NCBI GenBank assembly: GCA_946965045.2
Contig: OX337231.1
Location: forward strand, 372,001 to 436,000
DNA length: 64,000 nt
Origin: Epithemia pelagica
Lineage: Eukaryota > Bacillariophyta > Bacillariophyceae > Surirellales > Surirellaceae
Direction: 5' to 3'
A model generated the notes under the pieces. It ran no database searches. It was not told where the DNA came from and saw only the letters and a program-made list of their open reading frames with translations. Positions 44,558-53,880 of this stretch are shown here, in pieces; within the stretch, counting starts at the first letter, position 1, and the number at the start of each line of letters is the position of its first letter. Both the position numbers and the translations under genes were made by a program.

Positions 44558-45682
44558 ATGACCATGACACTACAAGAACAAGCAAGTCAGTCGGGCCTTG
44601 TCCTTTTGAACAACTCAGCAGAATGGAATGAAAACGACTGGCCTCCCCTCAAGGGAGGATCGCGTTACGATCATGCTTCGGTCGTACTCGATCATACGGT
44701 CGTCGTGTTGGGTGGATATCAACAAGGTCAAGGCGTTCTCAACTCCGTTTTTCTCCTAAATTTAGCAGAACCAAGCAAGCAGTGGCGAGAAGGACCACCC
44801 TTGATCAAGAAACGTGACGAACATTCCGCTGTTGTGTGCAACGGAGGCATCTACGTTATGGGAGGACGCAATCTGTTGAATTGTATCGAACGGATTGACG
44901 TTCATGATTTGCTGCAATCATCTTTAACAACCAGCACCAAGCATGCGAGCAGTTGGAAGACATTGAATTGTCGGTTATCAACAGAACGAAGACGATGTTG
45001 TGCTGTTGCGGTGGAAAATCGATATATTGTGGTAATGGGTGGACGCAAGAGCAAGAGGGGGCAAGACTTATCGTCAGTGGATATTATGGATACCCGCAAC
45101 CACACTGTCAATGCGGGACCATGCATGAAGGTTCCTCGGTGTGACTGTGCCGGTACGGTCATTGGTCACCGCATCTTTGTCGTTGGTGGTGGTAACATTG
45201 ATGACGGACTACTTGACTCGGTGGAGTATTTGGAATTCGCATCGGCTTGTGACAATCAGGAGACAAAGGCAGAGACAGTTGCTAAAGTCATTTCCTCCTG
45301 GTCCACTTGGACCACTCATTCTTATTTGAGGCTTTCGGACCCAGGACGTGTTTGTGCAGTGGGTGTGGGATCCTGTCTGGTGGTGGCGGGAGGACGATAC
45401 GACGGAACCGTGGAAATCTTGGATACGAACCGAAACTGCGTGTGGAATCTTCCACCATTCAGAAATGACCGTGAAGGCTGTAGTATGGTCACTGTTGCCA
45501 ATCAAGTTGCCGTGATTGGTGGATGGGGCAATTCTTCCTGTGCGACATTACCACTCATGGACAAGAATTCGTGGTGTTTTCGTCGACTCTGCGAGCCTCA
45601 GCCCAATGGATGGTATCATTCTCTGGAAGGAATGGGTAACCGAGATACTGATATTTCATCCTTCTCCACCGCGGCAACATGA
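44558..45682 (+). CDS. Kelch-repeat protein 1
   Basis: 374 aa from ATG 44558 (the frame continues to a GTG at 44543; the paralogue also starts MTMTLQEQASQS). Six kelch-like blades, each with a hydrophobic strand and Gly-Gly: TVVVLGGYQQG, GIYVMGGRNLL, YIVVMGGRKSK, RIFVVGGGNID, CLVVAGGRYDG and VAVIGGWGNSS, each followed by a Tyr/Val-E-x-hydrophobic D strand (SVDIMD, SVEYLEF, TVEILD). It is a beta-propeller for protein binding with no second domain (no BTB, F-box or phosphatase), so the partner is unknown. A pogo-like element ends only 159 bp upstream, so its promoter may have been replaced. The paralogue at 58061-59176 is about 85-90% identical by eye. Confidence 0.9.
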   Translation: MTMTLQEQASQSGLVLLNNSAEWNENDWPPLKGGSRYDHASVVLDHTVVVLGGYQQGQGVLNSVFLLNLAEPSKQWREGPPLIKKRDEHSAVVCNGGIYVMGGRNLLNCIERIDVHDLLQSSLTTSTKHASSWKTLNCRLSTERRRCCAVAVENRYIVVMGGRKSKRGQDLSSVDIMDTRNHTVNAGPCMKVPRCDCAGTVIGHRIFVVGGGNIDDGLLDSVEYLEFASACDNQETKAETVAKVISSWSTWTTHSYLRLSDPGRVCAVGVGSCLVVAGGRYDGTVEILDTNRNCVWNLPPFRNDREGCSMVTVANQVAVIGGWGNSSCATLPLMDKNSWCFRRLCEPQPNGWYHSLEGMGNRDTDISSFSTAAT

Positions 45683-46198
45683 CAATCTGAATTTGCGACA
45701 GCGAATACGGGACATGGTGATTAAAGGGAAGGATGAAACTTGAAATGGGCAACACGTTGCATGTATGTCATACATTGGTAAAACTATAGGATAATCACTT
45801 TGAGTCTTGTTTTCTGCATGCGGTGCAACAGCACGACGAGATTTCTCAGGTCTTGTTCTGTTGTTCCTGGTGCACTGGTCGGTCGAAGCTGGTAACCTTT
45901 CCTTCTGGATCATCCTCTTTCTACAATCGGTGGTGTATAGTTGCCGTGTGGGTCATGTCTCCAATCATTCATTCTACTACTGCTCTCCGGTCTAACGGCA
46001 AGGTCACCATGATGTTCCTTCCTGTTCCTTCCACCAACATGTGCGTTCACACCCATGAATGGCGGTTGTCATATTCTTCTCCTCTATGTGTGTGTATGTG
46101 TGTGTGGATCGCAATACTACCTACTATGATATAAGAATGGATTCGACCTAGTGTAGAGTGAGAGACTCGGTTGGAACGTGTGTTCACGCCAACGACAT
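45683..46198. other. 3-prime flank shared with the second duplication unit
   Basis: Convergent flank between kelch1 and the Tic40-like gene. Matches 59177-59717 in stretches (GGGCAACACGTTGCATGTATGTCAT; TATGTGTG; GGATCGCAATACnACCTAC). No gene. Confidence 0.6.
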
Positions 46199-47434
46199 TC
46201 ACAGACGAAACTCTCGTACGCTATTATTGTCGTTGCCGTTCTCTTGTTTAAAAAATTGTTTCATTTCTCCCAACAATTCCTGCATATCGGGATCATCCTT
46301 GTACTTGTTGAGGCCTTCTTGTGGATTGCGCATGCAGTCTTGTAACATGGCACGCACTTTTGGATTGTTTTGCGCCTTCATCATGATTTGCATGACTTTG
46401 GGATTTTTGGCCATTTCCGCCGCCTTTTGTTGGGCTTGTTCACCGCCCGGAAACCCACCCGCAAAGGGATTGGGCCCCACAGCATTAGGGCCGCCACCAC
46501 CACCAGGGCTACTGCTACCCATGTTGCCAAACATGTTGCCAAAGCCACCCATTCCGGGGATGCCACCTGGAAAGGGATTGGGACCTCCAAATCCCGGTTG
46601 TTGTTGTTGTTTGGGTTGTTGGGTGGTTGTTTTGGACGTGCGCGGACCGGAATCTTGATCGGTCAAGACTTCGACATTGTCGTATTTGTGAACCACTTCG
46701 TCTTCGTCTTTTTGCTTTTTGGTCACGCCATTGACGCGGGCCTCGGCCAAGGCTTGGACCAATTCCGACTTTTCAAACAAGGCTGCGGTGGAAACACCTC
46801 GTTCCTGTAATTCTTGTTTTAATTCGGCCGCCTTGAGTCCTTGACAATTGGCAATTTCTTGTTGCAATCGTTCCTGTCGAGACTCGGCCGATTCCTCCTC
46901 GGATTCTTTGGCAGTTGTTGTGGTTGTGGTGGTGGAATCGTTGTCGTTGGCTGTCAAGCCGTCGGCTCGAGCTTGTGTCAAGGCTTGGACCAATTCGGAC
47001 TTTTCGAAATACTTTTTGGTATCCAATCCATAGGATTCCAATTCTCGTTTGATTTCACCGGCTCGCATCGTTTCAATTTCGGGCAATGTCGTTGTTGGTT
47101 CCCTTGTACTCCACAAGCGTATCTGTACCATTCCGGTCGAACGCAACGAAGGATGACTAGGACGACTGTAGGACGGTCGTGGTGCCACCACGGAAGAAAA
47201 GGCTCGCACCGAACGACTCGGCGACGACGCCAAGAGCGATGTCACCACCATGGTGACAATGGTTCGAAACGGTGATGATGATGAAGAAGAAGAAACCCCT
47301 GACTTGGCAATCGACATACTGAGTGGACACATGGTTGATTTGTGTGTCCTTCTGCTTTGTTTGTTTGTGTCGTCGTTGCTGTTGAGTTGTCCGTATCTCT
47401 CGTGGCTCAAATGGACGATCATCGATCGACACAT
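46199..47434 (-). CDS. Plastid-targeted-looking protein with two SAP-like repeats and STI1 (Tic40/Hip-like) domain
   Basis: The ORF from the first ATG (47434) is 411 aa. Starts at 47332 or 47317 (MSIAKSGV) fit better with an N-terminal signal: a hydrophobic TIVTMVVTSLLAS is followed by SVRAFSS, close to the diatom bipartite plastid signal with a conserved Phe, and the truncated paralogue keeps only the last of these ATGs. Two related 35-residue repeats follow: AGEIKRELESYGLDTKKYFE + KSELVQAL, and AAELKQELQERGVSTAALFE + KSELVQAL (SAP/EKxELV type). Then come a Gly/Pro/Phe/Met-rich linker (GGIPGMGGFGNMFGNMG) and a C-terminal STI1/DP domain (KNPKVMQIMMKAQNNPKVRA, then DPDMQELLGEMKQFF), as in Tic40, Hip and STI1 co-chaperones. 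Probably a chaperone-associated factor. Confidence 0.8.
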   Translation of the reverse strand: MCRSMIVHLSHERYGQLNSNDDTNKQSRRTHKSTMCPLSMSIAKSGVSSSSSSSPFRTIVTMVVTSLLASSPSRSVRAFSSVVAPRPSYSRPSHPSLRSTGMVQIRLWSTREPTTTLPEIETMRAGEIKRELESYGLDTKKYFEKSELVQALTQARADGLTANDNDSTTTTTTTAKESEEESAESRQERLQQEIANCQGLKAAELKQELQERGVSTAALFEKSELVQALAEARVNGVTKKQKDEDEVVHKYDNVEVLTDQDSGPRTSKTTTQQPKQQQQPGFGGPNPFPGGIPGMGGFGNMFGNMGSSSPGGGGGPNAVGPNPFAGGFPGGEQAQQKAAEMAKNPKVMQIMMKAQNNPKVRAMLQDCMRNPQEGLNKYKDDPDMQELLGEMKQFFKQENGNDNNSVREFRL

Positions 47435-47703
47435 TTCTTGATTCTCATTTTTCTTTGCACAATGGAGATACCAACATGCAGCATACTAATCGGGACCATT
47501 ACGTGTGTATCTATACCTCTCTCGAGAGAGAAGTATTAGTAGTAGTAACATGGAACTCACGAGTTTTCACCGTGTACGGTAAACGACGCACGTGAGATGC
47601 ACTACCTGGACTAGTAGCGTCCGAATTCCGGAAGGTCGACCAATCGTCAGGTCGCTGTTTCCTCGAGAACCTTTAGGTAGAACACGTGGGTGCACCACTC
47701 CAG

Positions 47704-47862
47704 AAAAGCTACTAGAGGACAAGATTGATGATACTCTGTCCCACAATACAGCACACGAATGGTTCGGTGGACTTTGTGGAGTGAGACGATCCGACGACGA
47801 AAAAACCAAGGCGAAAAGTCACGCAGCGGCGAATGGCATGACTCTTTTACGCGACTGGGTTA
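47704..47862. repeat. Copy of ABC promoter-region sequence upstream of glutaredoxin
   Basis: Matches 33046-33233 (and 57815-57945): CTACTAGAGGACAAGATTGA, TGATACTCTGTCCCACAATA, and AATGGCATGACTCTTTTACG with CGACTGGGTT. It ends about 120 bp before the glutaredoxin ATG. Confidence 0.9.
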
Positions 47863-47982
47863 ATTCTTGTCATTCGCCCATTTCCCATCCCAATTCCCAA
47901 TTCCCAATAGCCATCTCCCCCGTTACAAATCTTCGAGAGAGGTGAAAACCCAAATCTTCTGTTGGACAAAGTGAAGAGAGCC

Positions 47983-48677
47983 ATGGACTTGCTTGCTTTG
48001 ATCCACCGCTTCTTTCTTCTCCTTTGCTTTCTATTTGTGCATTCGACCTTGTAAGTTTCATGGAGGGGTGGTGCTGCTTAAGTGTTCTCAATGCATTCTT
48101 CAATGCTGGTAGACTGGTCTTTTCTCACCTTCGCACTGTGTCCACACAAACAACAGGGGTGCCGAGTTGTCGACAGGAGAGGATGTGAACGTATTTGTCG
48201 ATAGTAACATCAACGCACATGATGTCATGGTGTTTGCAAAAAGTTATTGTCCGGTACGTCTCCTCTTGATTCCTTAAAGAGCTACATACTAATAGTATGG
48301 CATGAAGCCACCATTTCGGTTGTTCTCACTTGCGTATATCGTCGACATGATGATGTGCTTTCCAGTCATGCCAGAGAACGCGCCGCCTGCTAGAAACGGT
48401 CCATCAAGAAATGGAAAACAGCTGGACCTTGAAAATCATTGACCTGGACCGTTTGGAAACGGATGGACCTACCATTCAAACAGCCCTGGCCGAAAAGACG
48501 GGTCAACGAACCGTTCCAAATGTGTTTATTGGCGGAACACATGTGGGGGGATACCCGGACTTGCAAGAACTGAATGAAAATGGAGAATTGATTCCCTGGT
48601 TGGAAAAGATTCCTTCGGAGAAAATTGCGTTGCAGTGGAGTCGATTGAGGTGGTCATTTCCAACGGCATGGCAGTGA
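47983..48677 (+). CDS. Secretory-pathway dithiol glutaredoxin (three exons)
   Basis: Exons 47983-48050, 48157-48253 and 48366-48677 give 158 aa. Exon 1 encodes a signal peptide (LIHRFFLLLCFLFVHSTL). The exon 2-3 join creates the active site: AKSYCP + SCQRTRRLLE, i.e. CPSC, after the strand DVMVFAKSY. The glutathione-binding elements follow: GQRTVPNVFIGGTHVGGYPD (TVP and GGxxD). It reduces disulfides or glutathionylated proteins with GSH; with the signal peptide it should act in the ER, the secretory pathway or the complex-plastid periphery. There is no KDEL; the C-terminus adds about 25 residues (IPSEKIALQWSRLRW...) beyond the typical fold. Its second unit copy has been deleted from the duplicate at 60.3 kb. 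Confidence 0.93.
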
Positions 48678-49044
48678 AATATGGTGGGGTCAACTACCTT
48701 GTATCCAATCACAGAGGCACTCCATCGGCGCATTTGCTCACGATCTATAAAGAAATATCGTTCATTTTCTTTTTCGTATGTAAATCTCCCGTCGTTTGGA
48801 TGTTCTTTGCTTCATGGAAACATCTGAAAGCGGAACTGGTCGTATTTGCCGCTCCATTCTTAGATTTCCATGTTCAGTTTTCAATACTTTCCTTGCACTC
48901 TGTATTCTCAGTTTCCTAGCGCACATGATGGAACATGGGGGTAGCAACGGGATGCACCATTCGAATGAACCATCACGGCTGTGTCTACCTATAGAGACGT
49001 CTGGTACCATGGAACTCGCGAGTTTTCACAGGGTATGGAAGCCA

Positions 49045-49047
<3 letters not shown>

Positions 49048-49087
<40 letters not shown>
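49048..49087. repeat. (GA)20 microsatellite
   Basis: Uninterrupted GA dinucleotides. Confidence 0.97.
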
Positions 49088-49090
<3 letters not shown>

Positions 49091-49500
49091 TTGCGACACT
49101 ACTAACTGGTAGCGTCCGAATTCTGAAATGTCGACCAATCGTTCGAAACCAGTCGCTGCGTCTACTCGAGACCCGATAAAACAGTAGGGTCCGTTTCGTG
49201 GACCTTTTTTTTCCAATTCCGCGGGCGTTCTGGCACTGGACCCCTCACTATGTATGCCGGGAAATCCGGCACCCCTATGGCATGAATCCCAATTGCTCGT
49301 TTAGGCGGATTCGGGAGATTCACATGCAGTAAATAATAAGCTGTCGTCGTTTTCACAACATGAACGTTTGTGGTGTACAAATGACGAGAACGACGGAGAG
49401 GGCCCGATAACCAACCTTCTTTCAATAAAATAGAGTCGGATGGTGGTACGTACCAAAGAACATACCAATGGCCAACACAACGGCACCGTGCTACGGATCC

Positions 49501-49640
49501 GTTCTGTACGAGAATGACTTACGTACAGTCTCTCTTCTGCCATGCTGTGCCCTGGGTTGTTGTGGGGGCGGTTCTGTACGAGAATGACTTACGTACAGTC
49601 TCTCTTCTGCCATGCTGTGCCCCGGGTTGTTGTGGGGGCG
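49501..49640. repeat. 70-bp tandem duplication
   Basis: 49501-49570 and 49571-49640 both start GTTCTGTACGAGAATGACTT and differ at about one base (CCTGGG versus CCCGGG). Confidence 0.97.
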
Positions 49641-49692
49641 GTTCGGTTCATTCCACCACTACAATCATTTGTCTTTTTCGTGTCGGAAGTGA

Positions 49693-49771
49693 TTACAAGG
49701 CCAGTAAACCTTCCAAGACATCTTGTTCTTCGGGTGTAATTTTGGCCAAATCGGACAATTCTCGTGATTTA
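49693..49771 (-). pseudogene. 3-prime end of split DUF6824 pseudogene
   Basis: Matches 60642-60720, including the stop and the codons for the LEGLLAL C-terminus (TTACAAGGCCAG; CCAAGACATCTTGTTCTTCG). Homology stops at 49771 and resumes at about 57085, so this copy was split by inserted DNA. Confidence 0.85.
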
Positions 49772-49793
49772 GGATTTCAATATATAACGAGGG

Positions 49794-49909
49794 TAGGCTG
49801 CTTAGGGCACGAGTGCCGTTACAGCTGTTGGCGCACGAGTGCGTGCAGCTTCAGCTGCCGCACGAGTGCGCCAACAGCTGTAACGGCACGAGTGCCCTAA
49901 GCGTAGCCT
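49794..49909. repeat. Long imperfect hairpin with four GCACGAGTGC mini-hairpins
   Basis: Arms of about 55 bp (49794-49850 and 49853-49909) are reverse complements except at the centres of GCACGAGTGC motifs, which are kept in the same orientation on both arms (GA against GA). Each motif is itself a GCAC-GA-GTGC stem with a 2-nt loop. Confidence 0.9.
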
Positions 49910-50156
49910 AGCCTCAGTTAAAAATGTAATTATACAGTGTCGATACTTTATTCCAAAGTAGACCGAGTGCTATTATTCTAGTAGTCGCTATTTGCTATCC
50001 CCAGTAGAAATCCTCTAATGTTCCTCTAGTATTCCTTGGCATCAAGTTTTCCTTGGCATCAAATTCTATGCGTGACGCGTGACACAATTCAAATTTCCAC
50101 ACTATGGTGTATAGTCTAACATTATTTTCTATAGTAGGGCTTGCGCTCACGCCAGC

Positions 50157-50567
50157 TTGGAATTTGCCTCCGGACCACATTTGCACCCTCATTCTTCTGC
50201 CAAAACAATCAAACAGCAGGGAAACACTCACCATGGCATGTTGGCGCGATGTGGACTACCTAATACCCTACGCGGACAGCTACGACACTATGCATTGACT
50301 ACGCTTGCCAACACTCCGGGGATGAATCCGTCTGAAATTTCCCGCACGGCACGCCATAAGTCCCTTACATCTCAAGCAGCTTACATCCGTGTGAATCGTA
50401 CAAGTGAGGTGAATCGTGCTTCTGCTCTCACTGGGGTCTTGGCTACGAATGCTCCCAAGACTGGAGATGCCATCCCACAACCCAGTGGACACGGTCCTCA
50501 GCCGCCGGTGCGAAACCCCTACATTCGTCCTTCGCAGAGCGCTTCTGGTCCAGTCTATCCTCTTTGA
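50157..50567 (+). pseudogene. Tyrosine-recombinase C-terminal remnant
   Basis: The readable part contains GQLRHYALTTLA, then ISRTARHKSLTSQAAYIR and RASALTG. RHYALT..LA, a GHKS-like ARHKS and AAYIR are the last conserved boxes of tyrosine recombinases (R-H-x-H-Y arrangement). Upstream frames (GKHSPWHVG in another phase) suggest a frameshift and the catalytic N-terminal part is missing. It is not similar at sequence level to the DIRS recombinase at 33.8 kb. It may be a Crypton- or integrase-derived fragment. Confidence 0.4.
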
Positions 50568-51345
50568 GAATTTAGACGTGTAAGCGTGCCTAGATAGTAG
50601 ATCTAGCCTTGACCATATTCTTCCAGTGCCATTACACGTGATCAAGACTAAAAATTACTAGAATAATGACACTGGACGATTTTTACTTAGAGACCAGTGG
50701 CGACTACTAGAATAATAGCACGAGTCTACTTAGAAAAAAGTATCGTCATAGCATAGGCAGCACTTGGTACCCCAAGTCGCGCGCATGCATCTCTTTTGGG
50801 CTGTCTCGACCATCTCAGAAGCCCAAAAACTCACTATAGGCGAAACAGTGCAAAGAGTTTTTAGTTAAATACAACCCGATCCCAGACCCAAAAACCACTC
50901 TTGAGCATCTCCTCTCCATTGGATGCCCAAAACGAAGTCCATTGTATCCATGTAACGCTGATGTAAGTATCCAAAATCCTTCGTCTATGTATCTCCTTTG
51001 GATTCCCGGCCTTAGATCAGAGTTACCGGTCCAGCATTCGTGTTGCAAAGCCCAACGGAAACCCCCTCCAATTTATGAGAATAGAACCACTGCCGTGCTC
51101 GGCCTCCTCCCGAGCTGGACCATTCGTAACATTACTTTATATATATCTACGAAGACAGCATACACCACTTAGTCGCACATTAATCGACATTTCTAAACTC
51201 TCCCTTTCTTATCCTAACGATTGGGCCTCTCTCTCATCTTTTGAGAGATGGACGAATGTAGAATGACCCCTCCCTTGTCTCTTTTACCTACAAGGCATAG
51301 AAGCACTGTTTTGGTTGTCACTGATCTTATTGGATCCAAGCAACC
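50568..51345. other. Non-coding part of the inserted block
   Basis: AT-rich for this window, short ORFs only; presumably the 5-prime region of the DDE-like element. CTACTAGAATAAT occurs twice (about 50654 and 50704). Confidence 0.4.
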
Positions 51346-53880
51346 ATGGCTCCTCAGCCAAAAGATGCCACACAAGGCGCCAAGGCACCTCCTGCACCCG
51401 TCCGTCGTTCCTCTCGTATCATCGAGGATCTTCCACCGTCGCCCAGCATGCAGACAAGAGCGATGAGAAGACAGAATGGAACGACGGTTGACAACAGTTT
51501 TACCGAAAAGAAGAGGATAGCAAAAATACGACATACCTTCAAGCACCACTTCAAAAAACCTTGCTCTGTCTTTGGGCTTGAACGCGAAGCCCGATACCGA
51601 GGTGGATTTTTCTTTTGCTTGAATTGTGAACATGCCGACAACAAAGAAAAGGCATCTCCACATCTCTATGTCAATCGGTTCTCGGGTCTTTATGGCTGCA
51701 AAGCGTTCCACAAGAATGTGATCTTTCCCACCGATCGCAAGACAGATGAGAAGAAACGACAAGAAAAAAAGAAACAAGAAGAAAAGAGAAAGAGGCAACA
51801 AAAGAAACTCGCTGCTCTGAAAGGACTGCAAATTGAAACATCGCCATTGAAGAAGATGAAGAAATGCAATACTCCGCCATCCCCCAGTCAAATCTCCAAA
51901 GAACCATCAACTCAATCCAGTCCATCGCCCAACACAACACCCAAGAACCTTCCCGTTGTTGCCCCACCTGACGATGCAAATTCTCCAAGACCGTCATCAC
52001 CTCAAGTTACTGTTGAAGTTACAGACGGCCCCACCCCATCTCCCTCGAAAGATGATAGCGACAAGAAAGAAGCTGTCTCAACAAGGTTGACACCGACTGC
52101 GGAAACTGGGGCACGTACCCCCACAGAAATGGCAGAAACAGTCGGAATGTACTCCATTCCGTCGAATCTCTCTCACCTTGATGACAACGACGATGGAATT
52201 GAATCAGACCGTGTTCCTGACGATGATTTCCTTCTTGATTCCATAGATAATCCTGATGTATCTTTAGTCAACTCCCGCAACCCCTCTGATCCAACTCGAG
52301 GAATGACCATTCCACAGATCTTGGATAGAGAAGAGAGTTCCATTGCTCCCACTCCAACCTCCCCGGACCAGCAAGAAGAGGAACGAAAGAAGTACACTGT
52401 TTCTCTTGTAAATGGACTTCTCTTGCAAGTTGAATCATTGAAAAAGAAACTTTCCAAAGAAGGTGAGAAGAACGCAACTCTCAAACGTCGTCTACAAGAA
52501 CAACGGTCCAAGAACAAAGCCCGACTTGACAGGATCTATTACCTCGAGAAACGCGTCCAAACCAATAGCTCTAAGGAGCTAAAGATTGTTCCAAAGAGTA
52601 TTTCCAACGAGGAGAATGCCGAAATGATTGTTCGGCACATCAAGGAAGTGATAAAGGCATCTGTCAAGAACCACCAGATTGGAAGCCAGCGTTCGGACAA
52701 ATTTTTTCGGATGCTCACTAACATGCTCATGAAGGACAACCTTCATGGCACACAGGCACGCGATATAATTGTAAAAGCTGTATCAAAACATTTACGTGAT
52801 ACATGTTTTTCTCCCTTCAATCTTCTCCGTGAGATGGACATGAGTGGAGGTGTTCTGAGCTTATCCGGTTTGGAACTACTTCGGAAATGCGAGACCAATG
52901 GGAAAAAGGGAAAGCATACTCTAATCCCCAGTGCAGCAGCGATGAAGAAAGCCCAACAAGAAATAGAAAACTTCGCCGACAGTATTGTTCCGTTCCATAC
53001 CATCCGTAACACCAAAGATTGTTCGGAGGGATTCATCTTTCGTGGTGCAGACGCAATGACTGGAATTCTCCGGACGAACAATGCTTTGGATGGTCCGGCA
53101 AAGGAGCGAGAACACACTGTTGCCTCTACAATGGATGGGGCTGGTCTTACGAGATCTCTCCAACACACTCTAGGGGGATTCAAGTACAACGACGATTCAA
53201 ACCCGCTTCAACGATCCCAGGCGGCTTGTGTACCTACCTGCTGCATCATTGGTCGAGAGAAGAAGAACACGGTACGAGGAATATTCTCTCGGGTTTTGAA
53301 GGAAAACAAAGAGGCTGCGGAGAAGGTCCTACCAAAAGCCTACGGCATCAAGAAAGTGTACAATCCACTAAATGCTGACATGGCATGTGACATGAAAGTA
53401 GCCGACAAAGGAGGTGCGGTCAAGGTAGCTAAGTTCCCTTGCGCGAAATGCCACATATCGAGTGACAACCTGACCAAAGGTCTAGGTTCACCCGAAGATT
53501 GTAAGTGGTGTGAGCATATGGGATACACCGAAACGGAAGAGGACTGGGTCTGTCGCCACTTTCCAATCTGCACTGGAGACTACGTGAGTGTACGCAAAGA
53601 AGAGATGGACAAATATGAGAAAGACATGCCGCATGTCACTAAACAGATTGAGACTATTTGGAAGAAATCTAAAATCCACATGACCAAGGCTATGGATCCA
53701 CGAATGCCTGATGACGAACTACAGAGAAGCACGATCACGTCCATCCATTTTGATGTCTCGTCAGCGTCCCAACAATCCAAGACAAAGTACTCTGGTTTCT
53801 ACGAAAAGACCTGGAACTCCGGAAGTTGTCGACATCGGGAGATGTTCTCCAACGTCAAGAGAGACTCCGAAAGCAATTGA
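51346..53880 (+). CDS. Unclassified transposon ORF1: DDE-like N-terminal/central part
   Basis: 844 codons from AACCATGG at 51346. The N-terminus has a basic region and a short Cys pair (FFFCLNCEH...), then a Lys/Glu helix and a disordered Ser/Pro/Thr segment, then a coiled coil (NGLLLQVESLKKKLSKEGEK). The C-terminal third looks enzymatic: STMDGAGLTRSLQ (Asp 597), CDMKVADKGGAVK (Asp 687), then a Cys-rich insert CAKC...CKWC...CRHFPIC. I recall related hypothetical proteins in diatoms and some animals with a later HSQQGWEAFN segment, here encoded by ORF2 in another frame. I infer a DDE transposase with D597, D687 and a Glu in ORF2. The frame diverges from the conserved reading near 53755-53770, giving a non-homologous end (…NVKRDSESN). 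Confidence 0.6.
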   Translation: MAPQPKDATQGAKAPPAPVRRSSRIIEDLPPSPSMQTRAMRRQNGTTVDNSFTEKKRIAKIRHTFKHHFKKPCSVFGLEREARYRGGFFFCLNCEHADNKEKASPHLYVNRFSGLYGCKAFHKNVIFPTDRKTDEKKRQEKKKQEEKRKRQQKKLAALKGLQIETSPLKKMKKCNTPPSPSQISKEPSTQSSPSPNTTPKNLPVVAPPDDANSPRPSSPQVTVEVTDGPTPSPSKDDSDKKEAVSTRLTPTAETGARTPTEMAETVGMYSIPSNLSHLDDNDDGIESDRVPDDDFLLDSIDNPDVSLVNSRNPSDPTRGMTIPQILDREESSIAPTPTSPDQQEEERKKYTVSLVNGLLLQVESLKKKLSKEGEKNATLKRRLQEQRSKNKARLDRIYYLEKRVQTNSSKELKIVPKSISNEENAEMIVRHIKEVIKASVKNHQIGSQRSDKFFRMLTNMLMKDNLHGTQARDIIVKAVSKHLRDTCFSPFNLLREMDMSGGVLSLSGLELLRKCETNGKKGKHTLIPSAAAMKKAQQEIENFADSIVPFHTIRNTKDCSEGFIFRGADAMTGILRTNNALDGPAKEREHTVASTMDGAGLTRSLQHTLGGFKYNDDSNPLQRSQAACVPTCCIIGREKKNTVRGIFSRVLKENKEAAEKVLPKAYGIKKVYNPLNADMACDMKVADKGGAVKVAKFPCAKCHISSDNLTKGLGSPEDCKWCEHMGYTETEEDWVCRHFPICTGDYVSVRKEEMDKYEKDMPHVTKQIETIWKKSKIHMTKAMDPRMPDDELQRSTITSIHFDVSSASQQSKTKYSGFYEKTWNSGSCRHREMFSNVKRDSESN

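Larger units (their letters stand above)
48678..49692. other. Intergenic with simple repeats
   Basis: Contains a GA microsatellite, a 70-bp tandem duplication, and segments (49190-49690) matching 60340-60641 in front of the DUF6824 gene stop. CATGGAACTCGCGAGTTTTCAC at 49010 recurs at 47550 and 60175. No gene. Confidence 0.6.
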
